Positions 25,792-34,231 of a stretch of DNA of 64,000 bases are shown piece after piece. A model generated the notes under the pieces. It did not search any database. It worked only from the letters and a program-made list of their open reading frames with translations, and was not told the DNA's origin. Within the stretch, counting starts at the first letter, position 1. Each line of letters begins with the position of its first letter. The position numbers and the translations under genes are program-made. Source of the DNA: Mucilaginibacter robiniae (lineage in GTDB: Bacteria > Bacteroidota > Bacteroidia > Sphingobacteriales > Sphingobacteriaceae); contig NZ_CP051682.1 in assembly GCF_012849215.1 (NCBI RefSeq), positions 744,001 through 808,000 on the forward strand, read 5' to 3'.

Positions 25792-26844
25792 TTATCTCTG
25801 CGTATATTGTTCTTCATAATATTGCTGATAATGGCCTGAAGTTACATCATTTAACCATTGTTCATTATCCAGATACCACTCTACTGTTTTTTCCAGGCCT
25901 TGTTCAAACGTAATGCTTGGGGTCCAGCCCAGTTCGGTTTTCAGCTTGGTAGCATCAATGGCATAGCGCAAATCATGACCCGCGCGATCGGTTACATAGG
26001 TAATCAGCTTTTCAGAAGTACCTGGTTCCCGGCCTAGCTTTCTGTCCATAATCTGGCAAAGCAATTTAATCAGGTCAATATTCTTCCACTCGTTATGACC
26101 ACCAATGTTATACGTTTCGCCAGATTTAGCCTGATGGAAAATTACATCAATAGCTCGTGCATGGTCTTCCACCCACAACCAGTCGCGTATGTTTTCACCC
26201 TTACCATAAATCGGGATGGATTTATTCTGCTTGATGTTATGAATAGACAGCGGAATTAACTTTTCAGGAAAATGAAAAGAACCGTAATTGTTAGAACAAT
26301 TAGAAATTACCGTATTCATTCCATAAGTATCCTGGTAAGCTCTTACCATGTGGTCGGAACTAGCTTTAGAAGCCGAATAAGGTGAGTGCGGATCATAAGG
26401 CGTTTCTTCTGTAAACATACCGTTTTCACCTAAGGTACCATACACCTCATCGGTTGATACATGGTAAAAACGGGTATCCTCATACCGGTCTTTCCAATAA
26501 TAGCGTGCAGCGTTTAACAAGTTTACGGTACCCACTACGTTAGTCATCACAAACTCCAGCGGATTGGTAATAGATCGATCCACATGCGACTCGGCAGCCA
26601 GGTGAATAACCGCATCAGGCTGTTCTGTTTCAAAAAGAGAATTTATAAATTCAGCATCCACAATATCGCCTTTTACAAAACGATAGTTGGATTCATTCTC
26701 TATATCTTTCAAATTGGCCAGATTACCTGCATAGGTTAATTTATCCAGGTTGATGATTTGATACTCAGGATGTGATTTTACAAACCTACGTACTACATGC
26801 GAACCAATAAAACCAGCACCGCCGGTGATGATAATTTTTTTCAT
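25792..26844 (-). CDS. rfbB: dTDP-glucose 4,6-dehydratase
   Basis: A 350-residue extended SDR enzyme that converts dTDP-glucose to dTDP-4-keto-6-deoxyglucose with bound NAD+. The Rossmann motif GGAGFIGSHV is at the N-terminus, STDEVYGTLG carries the catalytic Asp-Glu pair, and YSASK provides Tyr and Lys. ATG 26844 (MKKIIITGG) is the natural start; TTG two codons upstream is less likely. It lies 18 bases after galE on the same strand. The rmlA, rmlC and rmlD partners are not in this window, so the fate of the product (rhamnose or other deoxy sugar) is open. Confidence 0.95.
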   Translation of the reverse strand: MKKIIITGGAGFIGSHVVRRFVKSHPEYQIINLDKLTYAGNLANLKDIENESNYRFVKGDIVDAEFINSLFETEQPDAVIHLAAESHVDRSITNPLEFVMTNVVGTVNLLNAARYYWKDRYEDTRFYHVSTDEVYGTLGENGMFTEETPYDPHSPYSASKASSDHMVRAYQDTYGMNTVISNCSNNYGSFHFPEKLIPLSIHNIKQNKSIPIYGKGENIRDWLWVEDHARAIDVIFHQAKSGETYNIGGHNEWKNIDLIKLLCQIMDRKLGREPGTSEKLITYVTDRAGHDLRYAIDATKLKTELGWTPSITFEQGLEKTVEWYLDNEQWLNDVTSGHYQQYYEEQYTQR

Positions 26845-26862
26845 GCCCAAATATAAATTAAA

Positions 26863-27885
26863 TTACAAAGCCTTTTGTGCAATAGCTTTTTCCCATGCCC
26901 AGGCTGATGACATCATAGTGTCGACGTCTAATTCGGCTTTCCAGTTCAACTTTTCGGTTGATTTTGTTACATCGCCCCAAACCTGTTCCACATCGCCGCC
27001 CCGGCGCGGGCCTACAGTATAATTCAGTTTTACGCCGGTTGCCCGTTCAAAAGCTTGTATAATTTCCAGTACTGAGGTGCCTTTACCTGTACCTATGTTA
27101 AACACATCATACCCGGTAAAGCTATCCTGCTCCATTAACTTCAGCGCGGCCACATGTGCTTTTGCTAAATCTACCACATGAATATAATCGCGGATGCAGC
27201 TACCATCAGGAGTGTTATAATCATCACCGAAAACGGTAACCTTTTCACGTTTACCAATGGCTGTTTGTGTAATAAACGGTACCAAGTTTTGAGGAACACC
27301 CAATGGCAACTCACCGATCAGCGCTGATTCATGAGCACCTACCGGGTTAAAATAACGTAATGATATTACTTTATAGTTGCTGCCTGATGCAATCATGTCT
27401 TTCAATATCTCTTCGGCCACTTGTTTAGTGTTGCCGTAAGGTGATTGCGCTGGCTTTACAGGTGCATCTTCAGTAACGGGTAACTGGTCTGGCTGGCCAT
27501 AAACAGTACAGCTGGATGAAAACACAAAATTTAATGATTTACCGTAATAAGCATTCAGCAAGTTAACCAGTGAATAAAAATTGTTCCGGTAATATTTCAA
27601 TGGAAACTGCACTGATTCGCCCACTGCCTTAAAAGCAGCAAAGTGAATAATACCTTCTACTTGAGGCTCGGTGATTGTTAATTGCCTTACAGCTGCCTCA
27701 TCGGCCAAATCAACTTGGTGAAAAACCGGTTTAAAGCCGATTATCGTGGCTAACTGGTCAAGTATGCTAATATGTGAATTGGATAAATCATCTACAATAA
27801 CAGGCTCATACCCTGCCTTTACTAATTCTACTACCGTGTGAGAACCTATAAAACCCAGGCCCCCAGTTACTAATATCTTTTTCAT
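26863..27885 (-). CDS. galE: UDP-glucose 4-epimerase
   Basis: A 340-residue extended SDR that interconverts UDP-glucose and UDP-galactose. Visible are the NAD motif GGLGFIGSHT, catalytic Ser in SSSCTVYG, YGNTK (Tyr and Lys), and the GalE-specific GDDYNTPDGSCIRDYIHVVDLA. I start it at ATG 27885 (MKKILVTGG) rather than 27906. It sits between uxs-type and rfbB genes on the same strand, with 34 and 18 bases of spacing, making an operon-like nucleotide-sugar block. Confidence 0.96.
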   Translation of the reverse strand: MKKILVTGGLGFIGSHTVVELVKAGYEPVIVDDLSNSHISILDQLATIIGFKPVFHQVDLADEAAVRQLTITEPQVEGIIHFAAFKAVGESVQFPLKYYRNNFYSLVNLLNAYYGKSLNFVFSSSCTVYGQPDQLPVTEDAPVKPAQSPYGNTKQVAEEILKDMIASGSNYKVISLRYFNPVGAHESALIGELPLGVPQNLVPFITQTAIGKREKVTVFGDDYNTPDGSCIRDYIHVVDLAKAHVAALKLMEQDSFTGYDVFNIGTGKGTSVLEIIQAFERATGVKLNYTVGPRRGGDVEQVWGDVTKSTEKLNWKAELDVDTMMSSAWAWEKAIAQKAL

Positions 27886-27919
27886 AAATGGAAATTTGCT
27901 ATGCAAGGTAGTAAAAGAA

Positions 27920-28909
27920 TTACTTAATGAACTGTGTAAATTCTTTATGTTGAATTTCGTGTTCAGGCAGCGAGCGGAAGTACTCGTAGGTAATCTTGAG
28001 CCCTTCTTGCCGGCTTACCTTGGGCTGCCAGCCCAGCAGCGCCTTGGCTTTGGTGATGTCCGGCCTTCTTTGCTTAGGGTCATCGGTGGGCAGCGGCTTA
28101 CTGATGAGCTGCTGATCGGTGCCGGTGAGCCTGATGATCTCCTCGCCAAACTCCCGGATGGTAATCTCATCGGGGTTGCCCACGTTCATAGGCTGCACGT
28201 AATCGCTCAGCAGCAGCCGGTAAATGCCCTCCACCAGATCATCCACGTAGCAAAACGAGCGCGTCTGACTACCGTCTCCAAACATGGTAAGCGGCTCACC
28301 GCGCAGCGCCTGACCAATGAAAGCTGGCAGCACCCGTCCGTCATTCAGCCGCATTCTAGGGCCATACGTGTTAAAGATGCGCACGATGCGCGTTTCGAGC
28401 CCGTGAAAGGTGTGGTAAGCCATAGTGATGGCTTCCTGAAAGCGCTTAGCCTCATCATACACGCCTCTGGGGCCTACCGGGTTCACGTTGCCCCAGTACT
28501 CCTCAGGCTGCGGGTTTACCGAAGGGTCGCCATACACCTCCGAGGTGGAAGCCACCAGGATGCGCGCGCCTTTGGCCCGGGCCAGTCCCAACAGGTTATG
28601 CGTGCCTAAGGAACCTACCTTGAGTGTTTGGATCGGGATCTTTAAGTAGTCGATGGGAGATGCCGGTGAGGCAAAATGCAGAATGTAGTCCAGCTCGCCC
28701 GGTACGTGCACGAACTTGGATACGTCATGGTTATAAAACTCGAACTGCTCGAGCTTAAACAAATGCTCGATGTTGCGCAGATCGCCGGTAATGAGGTTAT
28801 CCATACCCACCACCCGGCAGCCTTCCTTAATAAAGCGGTCCGAGAGGTGCGAGCCCAGAAAACCGGCTGCACCCGTGATGAGTACTCTTTTACCTTGCAG
28901 GTTAGTCAT
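27920..28909 (-). CDS. UDP-glucuronate decarboxylase (UDP-xylose synthase)
   Basis: A 329-residue extended SDR of the UXS type, converting UDP-glucuronate to UDP-xylose. Indicators are [48 protein letters not shown] (Tyr/Lys) and TYGPRM, all characteristic of UXS. It lies directly downstream of ugd, whose product is its substrate. The gene is visibly richer in G+C than galE and rfbB (line 28021-28080 has 37 G or C in 60 bases) and uses more CTG, GCC and CGC codons, suggesting a separate origin. Confidence 0.94.
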   Translation of the reverse strand: MTNLQGKRVLITGAAGFLGSHLSDRFIKEGCRVVGMDNLITGDLRNIEHLFKLEQFEFYNHDVSKFVHVPGELDYILHFASPASPIDYLKIPIQTLKVGSLGTHNLLGLARAKGARILVASTSEVYGDPSVNPQPEEYWGNVNPVGPRGVYDEAKRFQEAITMAYHTFHGLETRIVRIFNTYGPRMRLNDGRVLPAFIGQALRGEPLTMFGDGSQTRSFCYVDDLVEGIYRLLLSDYVQPMNVGNPDEITIREFGEEIIRLTGTDQQLISKPLPTDDPKQRRPDITKAKALLGWQPKVSRQEGLKITYEYFRSLPEHEIQHKEFTQFIK

Positions 28910-28976
28910 AATGGTAATGCTATTGAATAGTTGAATGCGTTATGAAATCGGATCAGTGCGCTAAAGCTATCTACTA

Positions 28977-29036
28977 AAAGGGTAAACCCAGCAAGCCTAA
29001 AGAACTTTTCTCCGCTGGCTTACCCTTTCTTTTTTT
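28977..29036. terminator. Hairpin between ugd and the decarboxylase gene
   Basis: AAAGGGTAA...CAGC (from 28977) pairs with GCTGG.TTACCCTTT (29015-29029), followed by seven T on the plus strand and with AAAA at its left edge. On the minus strand it could terminate or attenuate ugd transcription before the decarboxylase gene. Confidence 0.6.
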
Positions 29037-29112
29037 ATGAGGGTCTTTCGTTTAAGAGTATACGGTAGAAGGGTTACTGGTTACTGGTTACTTTCTATTT
29101 TTTACTCAATAC

Positions 29113-30459
29113 TTAAGCCTTACTACTTTCTACAACTTGTTCCCGGCCCACCACCTTGCGGCCGATGGAGTTGTAGTAAAAGCCGCAGTCAATCATCTTT
29201 TGAATGTCGTACAAATTACGCCCATCAAAGATGACCTTGGCTTTCAGCAGCGAGCCTACGCGCTCAAAGTCCGGCGTACGGAACAGCTGCCACTCGGTAA
29301 CAATCAGCAGTGCATCGGCGCCTTCCAGCGCTGCATACGGGTTCTCGGCAAAGGTAATCTTCTCGCCCAGCAGCGCTTTGACATTGTTCATGCCTTCCGG
29401 GTCAAAGGCCGACACCGTAGCGCCTGCCGAAAGCAGCGCATCAATAATCTCCAGTGCCGGGGCTTCACGGATGTCATCCGTTTCCGGCTTAAAGGCCAGT
29501 CCCCACAAGGCAAAGTGCTTGCCGCTCAGATCGCCCTGGTAGTAGTTGCTTACTTTTTCTACCAGCATGCGCTTTTGGGTTTGGTTGACGTCCATCACCG
29601 CATCCAGGATCTTGAAGTCGTAGTGGTTTTCCTCGGCTGATTTGGCCAGCGCCTGTACGTCTTTCGGAAAGCAGCTGCCGCCATAACCAATGCCGGCAAA
29701 CAAGAACCTTCTGCCGATGCGCTCATCTGCGCCGATGCCCTTGCGCACCATGTCCACGTCGGCGCCTACGCGCTCGCACAGGTTGGCAATCTCGTTCATA
29801 AAGGAGATCTTGGTAGCTAAAAAGGAGTTGGCCGCATACTTGGTCAGTTCCGAAGAGCGCTCATCCATAAAGATGATGGGGTTACCCTGGCGTACATAAG
29901 GGCCGTACAGCTCGGCCATCAGCTTGCGGGCCCGCTCATCGGAGGTACCCACCACTACGCGGTCCGGCTTCATGAAGTCTTCTACGGCTACGCCCTCGCG
30001 CAAAAACTCGGGGTTAGACACTACGGCATAGCTCACCCCTTCACGAATGTGCTGCTGCATGATAGCAGTCACCTTATCGGCTGTGCCTACCGGAACGGTA
30101 GACTTGGTCACAATCACTTTATAGCTGGTCAAAAGCCCGGCAATATCAGCTGCGGCACCCAGTACGTAACTCAGGTCTGCGGCGCCATTGCCGCCCGGCG
30201 GGGTAGGCAGGGCTAAAAAGATGATCTTGGCCTCTTCGATGCCCTCCGAGAGCGAGGTGGTAAAACGTAGGCGGCCCTGGGCAATGTTGCGGTGAAAGAG
30301 CTGCTCCAGCCCCGGCTCATAGATGGGCAGCTGCCCTTGTTGCATCATCTCTACTTTCTTCTGGTTGATGTCTACACACACCACCTCGTTGCCCGTCTCC
30401 GCTAAACACGTGCCGGTAACCAGACCCACATACCCCGTCCCCACGACTGCTATTCTCAT
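29113..30459 (-). CDS. ugd: UDP-glucose 6-dehydrogenase
   Basis: A 448-residue enzyme oxidising UDP-glucose to UDP-glucuronate with two NAD+. The N-terminal VVGTGYVGLVTGTCLAE nucleotide-binding motif, the catalytic cysteine in GYGGSCFPKD, and WGLAFKPETDDIREAP in the C-terminal domain are complete. Its product feeds the decarboxylase encoded 200 bases downstream. Like that gene it is G+C-richer than the surroundings (33 of 60 in 29341-29400). The product can also be used directly in uronic-acid polysaccharides. Confidence 0.97.
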   Translation of the reverse strand: MRIAVVGTGYVGLVTGTCLAETGNEVVCVDINQKKVEMMQQGQLPIYEPGLEQLFHRNIAQGRLRFTTSLSEGIEEAKIIFLALPTPPGGNGAADLSYVLGAAADIAGLLTSYKVIVTKSTVPVGTADKVTAIMQQHIREGVSYAVVSNPEFLREGVAVEDFMKPDRVVVGTSDERARKLMAELYGPYVRQGNPIIFMDERSSELTKYAANSFLATKISFMNEIANLCERVGADVDMVRKGIGADERIGRRFLFAGIGYGGSCFPKDVQALAKSAEENHYDFKILDAVMDVNQTQKRMLVEKVSNYYQGDLSGKHFALWGLAFKPETDDIREAPALEIIDALLSAGATVSAFDPEGMNNVKALLGEKITFAENPYAALEGADALLIVTEWQLFRTPDFERVGSLLKAKVIFDGRNLYDIQKMIDCGFYYNSIGRKVVGREQVVESSKA

Positions 30460-30528
30460 ATCTTCTTTCCTTTTACTTGTTGAATTGTATACTTTTATGC
30501 CCGACTAAAATACTAATTCTTGAATTTG

Positions 30529-31752
30529 ATGCTGGTATTATACAACATTGGTGTACAACTTTATTACTTCATCGCGAAAATTGCATCAATTTGGAATACC
30601 AAAGCTAAACGCTGGCTAAACGGAAGACAAGAGCAAAAAGTTACAGATTTTCAGCAGAGTATATGGTTCCATTTTGCCTCTTTAGGCGAGTTTGAACAGG
30701 GGCGGCCAGTACTGGAAGCTACCCGTAAGCAATATAGCAGTTATAAAATTGTGGTAACCTTCTTTTCTCCATCGGGATATGAAATTCGCAAGAATACGCC
30801 ACTGGCTGATGCTGTTTACTACCTGCCACTGGATACCGCAAGTAATGCCCGCCAGTTTATTCATGCGATAAAGCCGGCTGCTGCTGTTTTTACCAAATAT
30901 GAGTACTGGTACCATTTCTTTAATGAACTACACCGGCAGCAAATTCCCTTATATGTTATATCAGCTATATTCAGGCCGCAACAAGTATTTTTCAAGTGGT
31001 ATGGCAGCTTACACCGGCAAATTTTAACTAAGGTAACCCACTTCTTTACGCAAAACCAAGCTTCTGAACAGTTATTGGCTGCTTTAAATTTACACAACGT
31101 AACAGTAAGTGGCGATACCCGTTTCGACCGTGTGTGGGCTAATGCACTACACCCACGTACTCTGCCCGAAATAGAAGCTTTTAAAAATGACAAACCTGTA
31201 TTTATAGCAGGCAGCACCTGGCCACAAGATGAAGAATTGATTGCCGGCCTGGTTAAACAGCATACCAACTGGCAGTTCATTATTGCTCCACATGAAATTC
31301 ACGCAGCCCAGATTAATAAGCTAATCTCCTTACTACCTGCCGGAACAGTCATCAAGTTTTCAGAGATAGCTAATTACCCAACGTCTATATCCGAGAAACA
31401 AGTATTGATTATTGATAATATTGGTATGCTATCGGCCTTGTATCAGTATGGTAGTATAGCTTATATAGGGGGTGGGTTTGGTGCGGGTATTCACAACACG
31501 CTGGAAGCAGCAGCTTTTGGCCTCCCTGTTATTTTCGGCTCTAATTACGCCAAGTTTAAAGAAGCTCACGATTTGATTGAACAAAAAGCCGGATTCAGCA
31601 TCCGAAACAATGATGAGTTGCAGGATGTAGTTGACCGATTAATTCAGCACCCTGAGATTTTACAGGAAGCAGGTCAGGCAGCCCATTATTATACGGAGAA
31701 CCATATTGGTGCGACTGACACTATTATGCGCCAGATTAGGCTTAAAACTTAA
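30529..31752 (+). CDS. waaA: 3-deoxy-D-manno-octulosonic acid transferase
   Basis: Kdo transferase that attaches Kdo to lipid A precursor at the inner membrane. From ATG 30529 the protein is 407 residues (a TTG at 30520 would add three). An N-terminal hydrophobic anchor is followed by WFHFASLGEFEQGRPVLEA, where the glutamate of SLGE (residue 54) corresponds to the catalytic base, and GGGFGAGIHNTLEAAAFGLPVIFG, the C-terminal donor-binding region of this GT-B enzyme. Divergent from ugd. Its presence supports an LPS-bearing Gram-negative. Confidence 0.94.
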   Translation: MLVLYNIGVQLYYFIAKIASIWNTKAKRWLNGRQEQKVTDFQQSIWFHFASLGEFEQGRPVLEATRKQYSSYKIVVTFFSPSGYEIRKNTPLADAVYYLPLDTASNARQFIHAIKPAAAVFTKYEYWYHFFNELHRQQIPLYVISAIFRPQQVFFKWYGSLHRQILTKVTHFFTQNQASEQLLAALNLHNVTVSGDTRFDRVWANALHPRTLPEIEAFKNDKPVFIAGSTWPQDEELIAGLVKQHTNWQFIIAPHEIHAAQINKLISLLPAGTVIKFSEIANYPTSISEKQVLIIDNIGMLSALYQYGSIAYIGGGFGAGIHNTLEAAAFGLPVIFGSNYAKFKEAHDLIEQKAGFSIRNNDELQDVVDRLIQHPEILQEAGQAAHYYTENHIGATDTIMRQIRLKT

Positions 31753-31863
31753 ATTCATCCCGATAAAACTTATCAAACAAGCACAGTAACCAACTTTAAA
31801 CTTATACAGATAACCGAAACTATAAGCCTGCACTAATGTTTATCTCTATCTTAAATAGAGAAT

Positions 31864-32499
31864 ATGATTCGTGCTTTAATATTGGATTTGGACAATACCA
31901 TTTTTGATACCTCATCTATCAGCCCTGTTATTTTTAAAGACCTATTTGCTTTAATGGATAAGTATAAGAATGAAGTAGGTGCTGAAAAGATGGAAGAAGC
32001 AAAAACACTGATGAGCAAGAAAGCTTTTCAGATTCTTGCTGACCAATATGGCTTTAACGAGGAGCTTAGAGAACAAGGTATGGAACTGCTTCGGAAAACC
32101 ACCTATGGTTATCCTATAGTGCCGTTTACGGATTACTCGTTCATCAAGCAGGTGCATTTGGATAAGTACCTGGTGACGATGGGGTTTGAAAAAATGCAGC
32201 AAAGTAAAATACGGATGCTGGATTTGCATACCGATTTTATAGAAACTATTGTTAACGACCCTGACCAAACTGACGAAACCAAGAAAGATGTTTTTCAGGA
32301 CATTATACAGCGCAACCACTACAAAGCCGAAGAAGTACTGGTAATTGGTGATGATCCGGATTCGGAAATTAAAGCAGGTAAAGATTTAGGAATGCCTACG
32401 TTACTGTACGATCCGCATCATGAGTATGGCGAAGACGTAGCTGATTACCGAATTGAGAACTACAAAGACCTACAAAAAGTCATTGAAAGTATTCAATAA
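31864..32499 (+). CDS. HAD-superfamily hydrolase
   Basis: A 211-residue phosphatase-like HAD protein with the nucleophile/acid pair Asp8 and Asp10 in LILDLDNTIFDT, motif III lysine region around QRNHYKAEEVLVIG, and motif IV GDDPDSEIKAGKDLGMP. No signal peptide. The 64-130 cap is helical. Likely hydrolyses a small phosphorylated metabolite; substrate not identifiable. It is preceded by waaA on the same strand at 111 bases, with no clear functional tie. Confidence 0.87.
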   Translation: MIRALILDLDNTIFDTSSISPVIFKDLFALMDKYKNEVGAEKMEEAKTLMSKKAFQILADQYGFNEELREQGMELLRKTTYGYPIVPFTDYSFIKQVHLDKYLVTMGFEKMQQSKIRMLDLHTDFIETIVNDPDQTDETKKDVFQDIIQRNHYKAEEVLVIGDDPDSEIKAGKDLGMPTLLYDPHHEYGEDVADYRIENYKDLQKVIESIQ

Positions 32500-32522
32500 A
32501 AACCACAGGTAAACTATCCCTA

Positions 32523-33041
32523 CTAAGCTTCCCTGTTCAGCAAAACTTTTACAGTAACCAGTAGCTGACCGGTATGACGCATAGTATGTTCGGCGGCGTG
32601 TACGTACAAACCAATCAGCGTTGAGGGTACCCGTGCACGCCCTACCCAACGCACATCAGGCAATTGTGCTTCGTCAGTACTGCGTAGCTGATTTAAAGCT
32701 TTATCTACCTGTAGATTAAAATTTGCCACTAAGCTTTCCGTGCTGTAAATACCGGCAGGTGGCTGGCCTTCGGCGGAGAGATAGGCCAGCTGATTATCCG
32801 TTAGGCTTTCATTACGTGCATAAGTAAACAACCGATCTAACACACCAGCCATGTGCTGCATATGAAACCCCGGTGATGCCATTCCTGCCAGCTTTTGCCA
32901 CAACAAGCTGGCAGGAAAACCGGCCATCAATTCATTTACTTCTTCACGAGCCTGCAATAGTGCATGGGCCACAGGTTGTAGCAGAGCTGGCATATCGGGC
33001 AAAGGTCCGCGTTGCCATACCTCAGGTTGTTTTTGCATCAT
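32523..33041 (-). CDS. DinB-like (YfiT-type) four-helix protein
   Basis: A 172-residue DinB-superfamily protein, a four-helix bundle with three metal-binding histidines. Candidates are the His residues in GFHMQHMAGVLDR and in YVHAAEHTMRHTGQL, matching the usual spacing. Such proteins may act as metal-dependent thiol transferases or hydrolases, but their roles are mostly unknown. The start codon is only two bases after the stop of the GH26 gene, so translational coupling is likely, an odd pairing. Confidence 0.85.
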   Translation of the reverse strand: MMQKQPEVWQRGPLPDMPALLQPVAHALLQAREEVNELMAGFPASLLWQKLAGMASPGFHMQHMAGVLDRLFTYARNESLTDNQLAYLSAEGQPPAGIYSTESLVANFNLQVDKALNQLRSTDEAQLPDVRWVGRARVPSTLIGLYVHAAEHTMRHTGQLLVTVKVLLNREA

Positions 33042-33043
33042 GT

Positions 33044-34054
33044 TCAGGGGTGCAACAATTTTTGCGCCACTTCATCATGGCTTAAAGCTTGCGGCAAATT
33101 GTAAATTTCTTTTGCCCTTCCCGCTGGGTTATCGGTCCACAACCAGCTGGTCCAAACCATAAACCAAGCCCATTGAGGTTGCGCCTGCAATATTTCAGGC
33201 TTAGGCAGTTCGCCTACTTCGGTTAAAGCAATCAGCTTACCATGCGCCAACTGCAATAGTTTATTATAATCGCTTTGGTCATAATCAAAGTGATATACAT
33301 CGGCGCCTAATATATCCACGTAAGCGGCTCCGGGGTAATAATCAGCATAATTATAAGCTTCATCCTGAGGAATGTCGCGCAAGCCATTAGCTCCCCATAT
33401 CCAGATCAGGTTATTTAAATGATGGTAATTGGTGTAACGATCATACATCATTTTCCATAATTTATTAATCCCGTTTGAACCTTTACGATTTCCCCACCAA
33501 AACCAAACCCCATTCATTTCATGGTAAGGTCGCCATAATACCGGTACATGGGCATCTTGCAGTTGTTTTAAATAGCCTGCTATCTGGTCAATCTGGGCTA
33601 ACCAATGTTGGTTTAAAGCCGTACCGGGAGTAACCAGTTCCTGCCACTGTACATTGGTCAGTTTCCCCTGCACACTTTCTTTCCAACCATATGGAGGGTT
33701 ATCAATTGGTCGCCCCTGGTGCCACATTAAGGTAACCAGATAACCTTCTTTTGATTTTTTGATAGCCTCAGCTACAATTTGAGGACCATTATCCTGCGTA
33801 CCCGACAAAATGAAATCTGTTCCCCACAAGGCTGGCATTTTACCCGTAATATGACGGGCACTATCCGAAAACGCATTTAACTGTTCATTATAATTATGCT
33901 GACCAGTAATAATGTTTTTGCCTTTAATACTATATAAATAGCGAAGCAAATTTTTCACTTCGGTGGTTGCATGAGAGTTTACCGGCGCTATGCTTTGCGC
34001 CCACCCAACCAGTCCTGATGTTAATAATATCAATATGAATAAAGCTCTTTTCAT
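33044..34054 (-). CDS. Glycoside hydrolase family 26 (beta-mannanase-like)
   Basis: A 336-residue exported enzyme (signal peptide about residues 1-19, ending GWAQ). The GH26 acid/base Glu179 lies in LWRPYHEMNGVWFWWG and the nucleophile Glu279 in ALTEVGE; WHQGRP and the final WTSWL segment fit as well. GH26 enzymes mostly cut beta-1,4-mannan, sometimes mixed-linkage glucan. It is not embedded in a SusC/SusD locus here. It is divergent from the PQQ-type sugar dehydrogenase gene, which could oxidise released sugars, but this link is speculative. Confidence 0.92.
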   Translation of the reverse strand: MKRALFILILLTSGLVGWAQSIAPVNSHATTEVKNLLRYLYSIKGKNIITGQHNYNEQLNAFSDSARHITGKMPALWGTDFILSGTQDNGPQIVAEAIKKSKEGYLVTLMWHQGRPIDNPPYGWKESVQGKLTNVQWQELVTPGTALNQHWLAQIDQIAGYLKQLQDAHVPVLWRPYHEMNGVWFWWGNRKGSNGINKLWKMMYDRYTNYHHLNNLIWIWGANGLRDIPQDEAYNYADYYPGAAYVDILGADVYHFDYDQSDYNKLLQLAHGKLIALTEVGELPKPEILQAQPQWAWFMVWTSWLWTDNPAGRAKEIYNLPQALSHDEVAQKLLHP

Positions 34055-34231
34055 AAGTTACATTGTGCAGGCACTAAATTAACAGTCGTACTGATCTCTA
34101 TTTAATGGATAAACGGCATTTGTGCGTACACTTTTAACATGCTGAATGCTTTACGTTAAACTAACACCTACGAGAAGCCTTACTCCTAAAAATTGTTAAA
34201 ACATAATGCTGCTCTTCAGGTATTTAACTTA

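Noticed and set aside
27896..28609. 237-codon ORF antisense to the UDP-glucuronate decarboxylase gene
   Set aside because: The minus-strand enzyme is clearly real with intact SDR motifs; the long shadow frame follows from the higher G+C of this gene.
29137..29640. 167-codon ORF antisense to ugd
   Set aside because: Same reason: the opposite frame carries a complete UDP-glucose dehydrogenase.
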